This document shows positions 37,085-45,178 of a stretch of DNA of 64,000 bases, in pieces. A program made the position numbers and the translations under genes. The stretch is from Bacteroidota bacterium (GTDB lineage Bacteria > Bacteroidota > Bacteroidia > Chitinophagales > Chitinophagaceae), in the NCBI GenBank assembly GCA_013288945.1, contig JABDAZ010000001.1:128563-192562 (forward strand), in the 5' to 3' direction. Below the pieces are notes generated by a model, which made no database searches, was not told the origin of the DNA, and was given only the letters and a program-made list of their open reading frames with translations. The stretch's first letter is position 1; each line of letters begins with the position of its first letter.

Positions 37085-38494
37085 TTAATGCGGATAAGAA
37101 ATATAGTATACAATCAATTGCGCGTTGGCAGTTTTATTTGTTTTATCTCCAAAAACTGCCCGGTTAAAACCAGTAATATTTGCCGGCGCAGGAACGGTTA
37201 ACATTAATCCCTGCAAAGCGCTTGTATTACTATTGTTTAACGACAGCTCTTGTTTTAAATAATTTGTTACATCGTATGAATACATTGTATTTTGCCCGGA
37301 CACATAATCTGTAATTAAATTTCCGTATTGTATTGAACTTCCGGCAACCAATAATCCGCCAATTTGGTTTGTTTGATCAGTTTGTGCAGCAGTTACTCTT
37401 GGCGGCAATGCCAAAAGCGGAGAATATGTTCCGCCAATTGGCCTCAAAATCAATTCAGCTTTTAATATACTTATGTAATCAGAAAATTGAGTTAATGAAA
37501 AAATGGAAGGAAACAAAACTTTAACCTGCAAACCCGTCATCGGTTGAAGGTAAGATGCATTGTTTGTTAATGTCGAAGGCGCTTCTGCAGGAATCACTTT
37601 GTTTGGCCTGTTGTCCTGGATATTTTTTAGAACAGCCAGGGGAGTTGCGCTTCTATTAATACTTACCTGGTTAAATTGATAAGCTGCATTATTAATCGGA
37701 AAATAAACATTAATATAATTGCGCGGAGACGCAGGTTCATGATAAACCAACCGAAGCATCACGCTGTCGTTAAAACCATAAATTACACCGCTGCTATTAT
37801 TATCTGCAGAAATTGACAAGCCATTAAAATAGCTCATGAAAGATGTTTGGTTGGTAACAATTGCCGATTTCGTATACAACAATTGAAACAAATTTTGCCC
37901 CAAAGTATCCGGAAGCCTGATTATTACAGAATCTTTTGTGTAAAGATCTTTTGTAATAAGCGCAGTTGGTTTAATGGTGATTACATCAGAAAAACCTAGC
38001 GGCGTTGGGTTAAAGCTCACAAAAGTGTTGTTATAAAAAGTTTGTGGCAAAGGAGGTATTGGCAATGTTATTATCTGACTAAGCTGGTTTACAACATAGC
38101 GCTGCGATTTGGTTGTATCGCCATAAAATGTTTTATTAATGTGCATTATCAGCGAAATAGAATCATAAACCGCCAGTGAGCTGATTGCAGGAATGGTTGC
38201 AGGTTTGCCGATTTGTACTATAGATTTGGAAACGATGTTACCAAAATAAGGGTCATTATAATTACCAATAAGCATCGTGCCCGAGCCTGCAGTTGGAAAA
38301 GAATCCAGAACAACGGTTGATAAATTTGCGCTGAAAGTATCAATAACAACAATATTGGTATTGGTATTATTAATAAAATTAGTGCCTAAAGTAAGAGTGG
38401 GTTTTTCACAACCTGCGACAAAAATCGTTATAAGAACCGGTAAAAAAAGTGCTGTTTTAAATTTCTTCCACCTGCTTTTCCTTATCATGCTCAT
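37085..38494 (-). CDS. DUF4270 family lipoprotein
   Basis: 469 residues from the ATG at 38492-38494, chosen because it gives a lipoprotein signal (MSMIRKSRWKKFK, hydrophobic core, VAGC with lipid Cys29); the open frame continues to 38572. Visible family features are TLGTNFINNTNTNIVVIDT, SGTMLIGNYNDPYFG and a C-terminal FNRAVFGDKTNKTANAQLIVYY. DUF4270 proteins are surface or periplasmic lipoproteins of Bacteroidota with no known function. It heads a minus-strand pair with the outer-membrane barrel and is divergent from the Kelch lipoprotein gene. Confidence 0.85.
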   Translation of the reverse strand: MSMIRKSRWKKFKTALFLPVLITIFVAGCEKPTLTLGTNFINNTNTNIVVIDTFSANLSTVVLDSFPTAGSGTMLIGNYNDPYFGNIVSKSIVQIGKPATIPAISSLAVYDSISLIMHINKTFYGDTTKSQRYVVNQLSQIITLPIPPLPQTFYNNTFVSFNPTPLGFSDVITIKPTALITKDLYTKDSVIIRLPDTLGQNLFQLLYTKSAIVTNQTSFMSYFNGLSISADNNSSGVIYGFNDSVMLRLVYHEPASPRNYINVYFPINNAAYQFNQVSINRSATPLAVLKNIQDNRPNKVIPAEAPSTLTNNASYLQPMTGLQVKVLFPSIFSLTQFSDYISILKAELILRPIGGTYSPLLALPPRVTAAQTDQTNQIGGLLVAGSSIQYGNLITDYVSGQNTMYSYDVTNYLKQELSLNNSNTSALQGLMLTVPAPANITGFNRAVFGDKTNKTANAQLIVYYISYPH

Positions 38495-38883
38495 TATCGC
38501 GTATGTTTCTGAATTGTTTGTGAAATAGCTCACCCAAATTATATTAAAAGTTTGCAATAATAAGGTCATCAACTGTTACTGTTTTGTTAGTATGTATCAG
38601 ATTGTTAAATAAGTCGACAAATGTATTGCTTTTATAGACTAAAAAATAAAATTGAGTTAAAGCAATTTTTATTTTTTTCCTGTAAGGAATTAGTTTACTG
38701 TATTTTCTGAATAAAAATAACCTACTTTCGCGAAATCAATTACCGTAAAAGTAATAAATCGTTATTGAAATGTTTTTTTGTCTATAAAAAAATGCAATTT
38801 ATAGATTAATAATGCCGGAAAATACATTTTAACGATTTTGCTACAAGCCCATAAAATACATTAGCGAAAAATATCGAAAAAAT
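38495..38883. other. 389-bp divergent regulatory region
   Basis: Very AT-rich and without a gene. On the plus strand TACTTTCG near 38722-38729 resembles a -7 box for the Kelch gene. Nothing else is recognised. Confidence 0.4.
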
Positions 38884-40002
38884 ATGAAGCGTTTTCACAT
38901 TTTATTATTGTCAGTGGTGTCACTTTCTGTTATTATCAGCTCATGCGGAAAGAGTACCGTACCTGGAACGCAGGACGGAAACTGGTATCGTTTTGTAGCT
39001 CCTTTTCAAGGGCCAGCAAGGTCACATGCCGCTTCTTTTGTACTAAATCCTGATGGAAATGGCAATGGCACAACTGCTTATGTCGGTACAGGTTTTAGTA
39101 ACCGTAATACAAAATTTAATGATTTTTACCAGGCAATTCCTATCGGGGATAGCAGTTTAACCTGGGCGCAGGTTGCCAGTTTTGGTGGCAGCAGCAGGTC
39201 TGATGCTGTAGGTTTCGCAGTTGGCGGAAAAGGTTATGTTGGCCTTGGTATTGATACTGCCGATAATTATTTATCTGATTTCTGGCAATATGATTCCACT
39301 TTAAATCAATGGACAAGTATAGCTCCGTACCCTGGTAATGCAAGGGCGAATGCTGTGGCTTTTACTATTAATAATATCGGTTATGTTGGAACAGGTTATG
39401 ATGGATACAATTACTATGGTGATTTTTGGAAATACGATCCAAGCAGCAATAGCTGGGGCCAATCCATCACTTTTGGAGGTTTTAAAAGATCTGGTGCTGT
39501 AGCATTTGTTTATAATAATATGGGATTTGTAGTAACTGGTATTGGTGAATCAAACGGTGTTGTGAATGATTTTTACAGGTTCAGCACAACAGCAGTTCCT
39601 GCAGATGCATATCACCAGGCGCAGCTTCCAAATTCATGGCTGCATTTAAATGCAATCACAAACACAAGTACTGCAACTTTTGATGATGGATATACAAATA
39701 TTCAGAGATCTAATGCCGTTCTTTTTGTAATGAGCGGCGTTACTTCAGGCCTTGGGTCTCCGGATGCCGGCCGTCCTAAAGCTTTTTTAACTTGCGGAAC
39801 TGCAGGTTCTTCAACTTGGGAATATGATATCATAAGCGATTTGTGGACTACAAGAACTTCTTACGAAAGCCAGAGTGTAAGTTATGGTGTTGGTTTTACC
39901 ATTAATAACCGTGGTTTCGTAACAACCGGGCTTTCTGGCGGAACAGGCGTAAGTGCGACATCAGAATTTTTTCCAGACCAGGTTTATAACCAGCAAGATT
40001 AA
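38884..40002 (+). CDS. Kelch-repeat lipoprotein
   Basis: 372 residues. Lipoprotein signal ends ISSC (lipid Cys21). At least five beta-propeller blades with the Kelch pattern can be seen: GGSSRSDAVGFAVGGKGYVG, NARANAVAFTINNIGYVGTG, FKRSGAVAFVYNNMGFVVTG and a C-terminal VGFTINNRGFVTTG, each followed by a YDP or YDS/W segment. Kelch propellers bind partners or glycans. It is followed after 6 bp by a DUF4907 gene, and the divergent DUF4270 gene completes a set that recurs in Bacteroidota. Cell location is the periplasm or outer surface; function unknown. Confidence 0.88.
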   Translation: MKRFHILLLSVVSLSVIISSCGKSTVPGTQDGNWYRFVAPFQGPARSHAASFVLNPDGNGNGTTAYVGTGFSNRNTKFNDFYQAIPIGDSSLTWAQVASFGGSSRSDAVGFAVGGKGYVGLGIDTADNYLSDFWQYDSTLNQWTSIAPYPGNARANAVAFTINNIGYVGTGYDGYNYYGDFWKYDPSSNSWGQSITFGGFKRSGAVAFVYNNMGFVVTGIGESNGVVNDFYRFSTTAVPADAYHQAQLPNSWLHLNAITNTSTATFDDGYTNIQRSNAVLFVMSGVTSGLGSPDAGRPKAFLTCGTAGSSTWEYDIISDLWTTRTSYESQSVSYGVGFTINNRGFVTTGLSGGTGVSATSEFFPDQVYNQQD

Positions 40003-40008
40003 AATTTC

Positions 40009-40389
40009 ATGCACAGGCGTTTTCTTTTCCTGAGTATTGGTTTTGTGCTTATTATTTTTTACGCTTTTTATTTTAACCAGTTAAAAAGAGAATTTAATTT
40101 ATCGCAAAAACAAAAAGGATTGATTTTTATTAAAGTAAAACCTATTCAGACAAATTTAGGCTGGGGATATGAAATTGAAGTTGACGGAAAACCTTTTATT
40201 CACCAGGAATTTATTCCGTCAATATTTGGAAGAAGAGGTTTTGCAACAAAGGAAGATGCGGAACTTGTAGGCAACAGGGCAGTTGCTAAAATTACTGACA
40301 GCCAAATGTCGCCTGCAATAAGTATTAAAGATTTAGAAGAATTGGGCATACAACTTAAACCTTCCGATACGCTTCAAATAAAAAAATAA
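40009..40389 (+). CDS. DUF4907 family protein
   Basis: 126 residues with one N-terminal membrane helix (residues 4-22) and a short extracytoplasmic domain: GWGYEIEVDGKPFIHQEFIPSI, then GFATKEDAELVGNRAVAKI, which is the DUF4907 signature. Function unknown. It is 6 bp downstream of the Kelch lipoprotein gene and ends in a strong terminator, so the two form a short operon and their products probably work together in the periplasm. Confidence 0.8.
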   Translation: MHRRFLFLSIGFVLIIFYAFYFNQLKREFNLSQKQKGLIFIKVKPIQTNLGWGYEIEVDGKPFIHQEFIPSIFGRRGFATKEDAELVGNRAVAKITDSQMSPAISIKDLEELGIQLKPSDTLQIKK

Positions 40390-40402
40390 AAATTTAATTT
40401 AT

Positions 40403-40436
40403 AAAAAAACCGTGTGCTTTAAAACCACGGTTTTTT
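40403..40436 (+). terminator. Rho-independent terminator after the Kelch/DUF4907 operon
   Basis: AAAAAAACCGTG pairs with CACGGTTTTTT around an 11-base loop, with T-runs on both strands; it also serves the convergent GCS2 gene ending at 40477. Confidence 0.8.
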
Positions 40437-40476
40437 ATTTTAATGAAACGAAAAATTTTTAAGTTATTAATGCATT

Positions 40477-41589
40477 TTAAATACCATGCAAAAACTGGCT
40501 ATGGATATAATCTACAACGCTTGTAAGATTATTTGTTTGTTCAAATACTTTTAATTGGCGGTCAGCGCCGGTTCCATTTTCCAACATCGTACTTACATAA
40601 CTTGTTGCGTGGCGGCTTCCAAGCGGGTCCACAACATCATCAATGAACTCAAGCAATTCATAAATAAGTACGCGCGTATTTACTTCTTCTTCTTTTCCAA
40701 AATCAATTAGATGCCCATCAATTCCATAACGGCCGGCGCGCCATTTATTTTCATTAATAAGTGCGCGTTGGTACATCATAAAGTTCAGGTTTTGCGAACG
40801 CAGTTTATATATTTTTACACAAATAGCCTGAAATAATGCAGCAATACAAATTGTTTCCTGCACGGTTAATGGCACATCACATATCCTGAATTCAACCGTA
40901 TTAAAAAATGGATGAACGCGCAAATCCCACCAGATTTTTTTTGCGTTATCAATGCAATTCGTTTTTATTAATAAGTTCACATAATTTTCATATGCTTCAT
41001 AACTTTCAAAATAATCAGGAATACCTGTTCGCGGAAATTTATCAAACACTTTCGTACGGTAAGATTTATATCCTGTTTTTCTTCCTTCCCAAAAAGGCGA
41101 GTTTGTACTTAACGCATAAATATGCGGCAAAAAATATCTTGTTGAATTGGCAATATGATTCGCCATTTCTTTGCTTTCCATACCAACATGCACATGTAAA
41201 CCAAAAATCAAATTGCTTCGCGCAGCTTCCTGCAATTCATTTACAATTTCATTATAACGTATATGATCAGTAATCAACTGGCTTTCCCAATGGCTGAAAG
41301 GATGCGTTCCGGAAGCGCCCATCCAAAAGCCAAGGCCATCTGCAATGCCGGAAATTGTTTTTCTTAACAGCGCTACATCTTTATAAGCTTCATCAATGTC
41401 CTGGCAAATATCTGTTCCAACTTCTACAACAGCCTGGTGCATTTCTGCCTTTACTTTATCGCGAATAATCTTTTGCCCTTCCTGCACAATTTTTTGTTCA
41501 TGGCTTTTCAATTCTTTCGTTTCCGGATCTATAACCATGTATTCTTCTTCAACACCGAGCGTGAAACTTTTATAATTTATGTTAGCCAT
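40477..41589 (-). CDS. GCS2-type carboxylate-amine ligase (YbdK family)
   Basis: 370 residues. The glutamine-synthetase-like GCS2 fold is shown by LGVEEEYMVIDP (Glu14-Glu16, metal/ATP site), MGASGTHPFSHW, LIFGLHVHVGM, and a C-terminal SRHATSYVSTML. YbdK of E. coli has weak glutamate-cysteine ligase activity; the family joins a carboxylate (often glutamate gamma) to an amine using ATP. It is the last gene of a minus-strand run: alpha/beta hydrolase, ATP-grasp ligase, GCS2 ligase (gaps 91 and 111 bp). That context suggests stepwise building of a small peptide-like product rather than glutathione alone. Substrates cannot be read from sequence. Confidence 0.87.
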   Translation of the reverse strand: MANINYKSFTLGVEEEYMVIDPETKELKSHEQKIVQEGQKIIRDKVKAEMHQAVVEVGTDICQDIDEAYKDVALLRKTISGIADGLGFWMGASGTHPFSHWESQLITDHIRYNEIVNELQEAARSNLIFGLHVHVGMESKEMANHIANSTRYFLPHIYALSTNSPFWEGRKTGYKSYRTKVFDKFPRTGIPDYFESYEAYENYVNLLIKTNCIDNAKKIWWDLRVHPFFNTVEFRICDVPLTVQETICIAALFQAICVKIYKLRSQNLNFMMYQRALINENKWRAGRYGIDGHLIDFGKEEEVNTRVLIYELLEFIDDVVDPLGSRHATSYVSTMLENGTGADRQLKVFEQTNNLTSVVDYIHSQFLHGI

Positions 41590-41700
41590 GATGGGATTTT
41601 TGATTTGAAATTTAAGATTCGGGATACGTGATCCGAGATACGGAACAAATAAGAAATTATTAAAAAAATCATTTCATCCTGTATCCCGTATCTTTTTACA

Positions 41701-42654
41701 TCAAAATAATTTTTCGTGCGCGCTGCTGCGTTTTATATATTCTCCCCAGGTTAAATTATCTGCATTATCCTCTTGCGCCAATGCCCTTTCAATGGCATAG
41801 TTTGCAGCAGTTTCAACAACCCAGTTAAAATTTTCTTCACCCACACTTGTTTTTTCTGCGTCGGGCGCGGGATTGCAAAAATCTATTGCATATGGAATGC
41901 CATCTCGCAAAGCCAGTTCAACAGTATTAAAATCGTAACCTAAATATTGATTAATACGCAACACAATCTGTTCCATTTCATGCAAACGTTCGGGCGAAGG
42001 ATTAAAATCACTTGTATAGCGAAGATGATGCGGATTGCGCGGTTCATACGGCATAATGCGCACATGTTTTCCGCCAATGCAATAGCAACGGTAATATTCA
42101 TCAAACACAATTTCTTCCTGCAGCATCATTACCAATTCTCCTGTTTCAGAATGTTTTTGAAAAAAATCTTCGGGGCTTGTTAATTTATAAACATGCTTCC
42201 AACCGCCGCCGGCAAAGGGTTTCATGTATGCAGGAAAACCGATGTAATGAAAAATATTATCCCAATCCAGTGGAAAAGCAAGATTGGAAAATGACTGATC
42301 AGTTGTATCAACAGGAAGATCTTTTGATGGAAGTATTACTGTTTTTGGAACAGGCACATTAATCCTTGTTGCCAAACAATTATTAAAAAATTTTTCATCA
42401 GCGCTCCACCAAAATGGATTATTAATAACTGCTGTTCCGCACAATGCAGCATTTTTTAAAAACGCGCGATAAAAAGGAACATCCTGGGAAATACGATCAA
42501 TAATAACTGCATAACCACTCGGTTCTCCCTGCATTACTTTATCAATGCGAACTGGTTCTGCAGTAATGCCAGAAATATTTTTGCTGTTGATCCTTTCAAT
42601 AAATGCCATCGGGAAACTTCTTTCCTGGCCAAAGAGAATTCCAATTTTTTTCAT
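41701..42654 (-). CDS. RimK-like ATP-grasp ligase
   Basis: 317 residues. An N-terminal pre-ATP-grasp Rossmann-like domain (IGILFGQERSFP) leads to the nucleotide-binding strand FPAYMKPFAGGGWKHVYKL (Lys145), the hinge VMMLQEEIVFDEYYR (Glu180-Glu181) and the metal-binding VELALRDG...AIDFCNPAPD (Glu246, Asp258, Asn261). This is the full set for a working ATP-grasp amide ligase. It lies between an alpha/beta hydrolase gene and the GCS2 ligase gene on the same strand. Two ATP-dependent ligases side by side point to synthesis of a dipeptide-like or gamma-glutamyl compound; the product is unknown. Confidence 0.85.
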   Translation of the reverse strand: MKKIGILFGQERSFPMAFIERINSKNISGITAEPVRIDKVMQGEPSGYAVIIDRISQDVPFYRAFLKNAALCGTAVINNPFWWSADEKFFNNCLATRINVPVPKTVILPSKDLPVDTTDQSFSNLAFPLDWDNIFHYIGFPAYMKPFAGGGWKHVYKLTSPEDFFQKHSETGELVMMLQEEIVFDEYYRCYCIGGKHVRIMPYEPRNPHHLRYTSDFNPSPERLHEMEQIVLRINQYLGYDFNTVELALRDGIPYAIDFCNPAPDAEKTSVGEENFNWVVETAANYAIERALAQEDNADNLTWGEYIKRSSAHEKLF

Positions 42655-42745
42655 ACTAAATTTTTTTCTCTAACACTTTTGTTCGAGCTGGTTAAAAAAT
42701 TATTTATTAATACAATCTAATTATTAATCTTTATCCGGGTATTAT

Positions 42746-43462
42746 TTAATAATGAATTTGCGATAAATAAGTTGGAAACATATCTTTCCATACAGGCCAG
42801 TCGTGCGTTGCATTTGCGCGGATGTCGAGCCAGTGATTAATGCCTTTGTTGTTTAAAATATTGCTTAATCTTTTGTTGTCTTCCAGGCAACCGTCAAATT
42901 CTGCGGAGCCTAAAATAATTCCCATTTTCCATAAGTCGGGGTTATTATCATTGGGTATATAATCAACCGGGTTGTTGTAATAAATATTATCATCATAATA
43001 ACCTTCGGTAAATTGTTTCATCTCAAAAGCGCCACTCATTGAAAAACAATAACTCGTTACATCAGGATTGCGAAATGCAGTATTAACAGCATGGTAGCCA
43101 CCAAAACTGCAACCAGCAGTTGCTACTTTTCCATATCCGGTTTCATGCTGCGCACGCGGAATAACTTCATTGCGGATTAAATGATTATAACGGTTTTGAT
43201 TATACGCTCTTTCTCCGGGATGCACGGCTTTATTGTACCAGCTTATTGCATCAATACTATCAGGACAATAAATTTTTACTTTTCCATTTTCTAAAAACCA
43301 TCTCACAGATTCTATTAATCCCTGATCTTTATTTTGATAATATGCTCCTTTTGATGTTGGAAATAAAATAACCGGTTGGCCGCCGTGGCCAAACACGAGC
43401 ATTTCAAAATCGCTGTCAATACTTGGCGAGCGCCATTTGTGATATTCTTCCTGAATGCCCAT
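42746..43462 (-). CDS. Alpha/beta hydrolase-fold esterase of the ligase cluster
   Basis: 238 residues, no signal peptide, so cytoplasmic. The nucleophile elbow is GCSFGGYHA with Ser119; the acid lies near SAEFDGCLED and the His in NATHDWPVW. It resembles the esterase D / 'esterase family protein' group. As first gene of the minus-strand run with the ATP-grasp and GCS2 ligases it may trim, hydrolyse or release the ligase product. A second, distantly related hydrolase gene starts 250 bp away in the opposite direction. Confidence 0.82.
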   Translation of the reverse strand: MGIQEEYHKWRSPSIDSDFEMLVFGHGGQPVILFPTSKGAYYQNKDQGLIESVRWFLENGKVKIYCPDSIDAISWYNKAVHPGERAYNQNRYNHLIRNEVIPRAQHETGYGKVATAGCSFGGYHAVNTAFRNPDVTSYCFSMSGAFEMKQFTEGYYDDNIYYNNPVDYIPNDNNPDLWKMGIILGSAEFDGCLEDNKRLSNILNNKGINHWLDIRANATHDWPVWKDMFPTYLSQIHY

Positions 43463-43558
43463 ATAATAATGTTATAATCAAATTTATTTTTAAAAGAACA
43501 ATGTACCAAAATTATAATGTATGATGTCCAATGTCTGATTTTGTGACTTTTTACTTTT

Positions 43559-43607
43559 AATTTTTAATTTTTAATTTTTAATTTTTAATTTTTAATTTTT
43601 AATTTTT
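43559..43607. repeat. Heptanucleotide array (AATTTTT) x7
   Basis: Seven exact tandem copies of AATTTTT in the 249 bp between two divergent hydrolase genes. Slippage here would alter promoter spacing. Confidence 0.9.
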
Positions 43608-43698
43608 ATAAATTGAACCAATGAAGATATTAATAATTGTAAAACGATAACCTATAGCTGTTAGCCGCAAGCTGCAACCAACTCTGTGAACAATTTCC

Positions 43699-43706
43699 TA
43701 TTTTTG
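43699..43706 (+). promoter_or_regulatory. -7 box TATTTTTG upstream of second hydrolase gene
   Basis: Exact TAnnTTTG match, ending 5 bp before the ATG at 43712; a leaderless or near-leaderless transcript is implied. No convincing -33 TTTG. Confidence 0.45.
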
Positions 43707-43711
43707 GCGCT

Positions 43712-44536
43712 ATGGGAATTGAAAAGAACCATGGAATTTTAAAAGAAAATATTCATCTTAAATCCGAGTTTCTTAAACGGACTGTGCAGGTTGATTTTTA
43801 TTTACCAACCCATGTTTCCAACCCGGCAGAAATGAGTTTGTTATTAATAAATGATGGACAGGATTTGGATACACTCGGATTAGAAATTATACTTCAGGAT
43901 TTATATAATGAAGATTTAATTACGCCATTATTATGCGTTGGCATACATGCAGGCAAAGATAGAAAAAATGAATATGGTGCCGCTAAAACGCCCGACTACA
44001 AAGGCCGCGGCGCAAAAGCAGCTCATTACCGCGATTTTATTTTTGAAGAATTGCTGCCTTATATACATTCCAATTATTGCGTGGAAAGTTTTAAAGAAAA
44101 AGCGTTTGCAGGTTTTTCAATGGGTGCATTAAGCGCGCTTGATATTATATGGAACCAGCCGCATGAATTTTCGAAAGTTGGTATTTTTTCCGGATCATTA
44201 TGGTGGCGCACAAAAGATAAAAACGATAAAACTTATAGTGATGAAATTGATCGCATCATGCACCAGCAAATAAAAAACGGCGATTATTATCCGTGGTTAA
44301 AATTTTTTTTTGAATGCGGAACTGATGATGAAACCGCAGACAGAAATAACAACGGCGTGATAGATTCAATTGATGATACTTTAGATTTAATTAAAGAACT
44401 AGCAGCAAAAGGTTATGATGAAGAAAATGATATCTCTTATTTATTAATAGAAAATGGAAAACATGATGTGCCAACATGGGCGCTCGCCATGCCGGAATTT
44501 TTAAAATGGGGATGGGGTAGGAGTTATGAGTTATGA
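43712..44536 (+). CDS. Alpha/beta hydrolase-fold esterase, divergent from the ligase cluster
   Basis: 274 residues, no signal peptide. Esterase family fold: LLLINDGQD, nucleophile elbow FAGFSMGALSA (Ser136), acid region FFFECGTDDETADRNNNG, and His in IENGKHDVPTW. An Asp/Asn-rich loop (DRNNNGVIDSIDD) in the middle could bind calcium. It resembles Fes/esterase D type proteins that cut ester or amide bonds in small molecules. Placed head-to-head with the hydrolase-ATP-grasp-GCS2 operon and probably part of the same pathway. The C-terminal SYEL and stop codon fall in a heptamer repeat array. Confidence 0.82.
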   Translation: MGIEKNHGILKENIHLKSEFLKRTVQVDFYLPTHVSNPAEMSLLLINDGQDLDTLGLEIILQDLYNEDLITPLLCVGIHAGKDRKNEYGAAKTPDYKGRGAKAAHYRDFIFEELLPYIHSNYCVESFKEKAFAGFSMGALSALDIIWNQPHEFSKVGIFSGSLWWRTKDKNDKTYSDEIDRIMHQQIKNGDYYPWLKFFFECGTDDETADRNNNGVIDSIDDTLDLIKELAAKGYDEENDISYLLIENGKHDVPTWALAMPEFLKWGWGRSYEL

Positions 44537-44541
44537 GTTAT
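44521..44541. repeat. Heptamer GAGTTAT x3 at the 3' end of the hydrolase gene
   Basis: Three exact tandem copies; the first two write the final codons and the stop (44534-44536) of the upstream gene. Same unit as at 17666-17707. Confidence 0.8.
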
Positions 44542-44597
44542 GAAATTTTGGGATATTGAAGTTATAATGGAATTGAAATAAAAATATTTTTTAAACA

Positions 44598-44629
44598 AAA
44601 AACCCTGCTTATTAATGAGCAGGGTTTTT
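44598..44629. terminator. Bidirectional terminator
   Basis: Perfect 12-bp arms AAAAACCCTGCT and AGCAGGGTTTTT around the loop TATTAATG, between convergent genes ending at 44536 and 44649. Confidence 0.85.
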
Positions 44630-44648
44630 ATTAATAGATAATTTATTT

Positions 44649-45134
44649 CTATTGAATATAAATCGTTTTTGTTTTTTGCCCGGCATCAGCAACGCCTGTT
44701 ACTAAGTTTGTTCCCTGTGAACTTAAACTAAGCGGATAAAAAAAGTTACCTGTTATAGTAAGCTTGCTGTTTGATGCATTGGTTAATTTTGGCAATGCAA
44801 TTGTTGCAACCCATTGATTGGTATCTGTTGCATTTTTTGTTGCATACATTATTGGAAGTAATACCGGTGATGACGAACTTCCAACTGTATAAACCGGCGA
44901 ACCTGTAGCTGAAGATACGATAGAAAAATAACCATACAGGTTAAGGCTGTCATATGCAGTTCCTGTAGCTGTTAAATAAATCGTATCACCAACATTTACT
45001 GTGTCTGCAACGTGCGCAAAAGATTTTACTATTAAATTTTTCGTAATCGGCGGCGTGTAAGCCGGCAATGTTGTTGTTTTATTACAAGCAAAAACAATTG
45101 CGGTTATTAATAAAAGAAAAAGATATTTTTTCAT
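44649..45134 (-). CDS. Small lipoprotein downstream of TonB receptor, unknown function
   Basis: 161 residues with lipoprotein signal MKKYLFLLLITAIVFAC (lipid Cys17). The mature part is a probable all-beta Ig-like domain (VADTVNVGDTIYLTATGTAY, NQWVATIALPKLTNASNSKLTITG). No recognised family. It is 44 bp downstream of the TonB-dependent receptor gene on the same strand and is likely a surface partner of that receptor. Confidence 0.65.
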   Translation of the reverse strand: MKKYLFLLLITAIVFACNKTTTLPAYTPPITKNLIVKSFAHVADTVNVGDTIYLTATGTAYDSLNLYGYFSIVSSATGSPVYTVGSSSSPVLLPIMYATKNATDTNQWVATIALPKLTNASNSKLTITGNFFYPLSLSSQGTNLVTGVADAGQKTKTIYIQ

Positions 45135-45178
45135 AAATTATTTTTTAAGATGATTTAGTTTAATTAGTTTTTAATGAA

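Noticed and set aside
41605..41700. Possible terminator or riboswitch between the ATP-grasp and GCS2 genes
   Set aside because: GGGATAC and GTATCCC words could pair, but the pairing is imperfect and the words look like the usual intergenic simple repeats of this genome.
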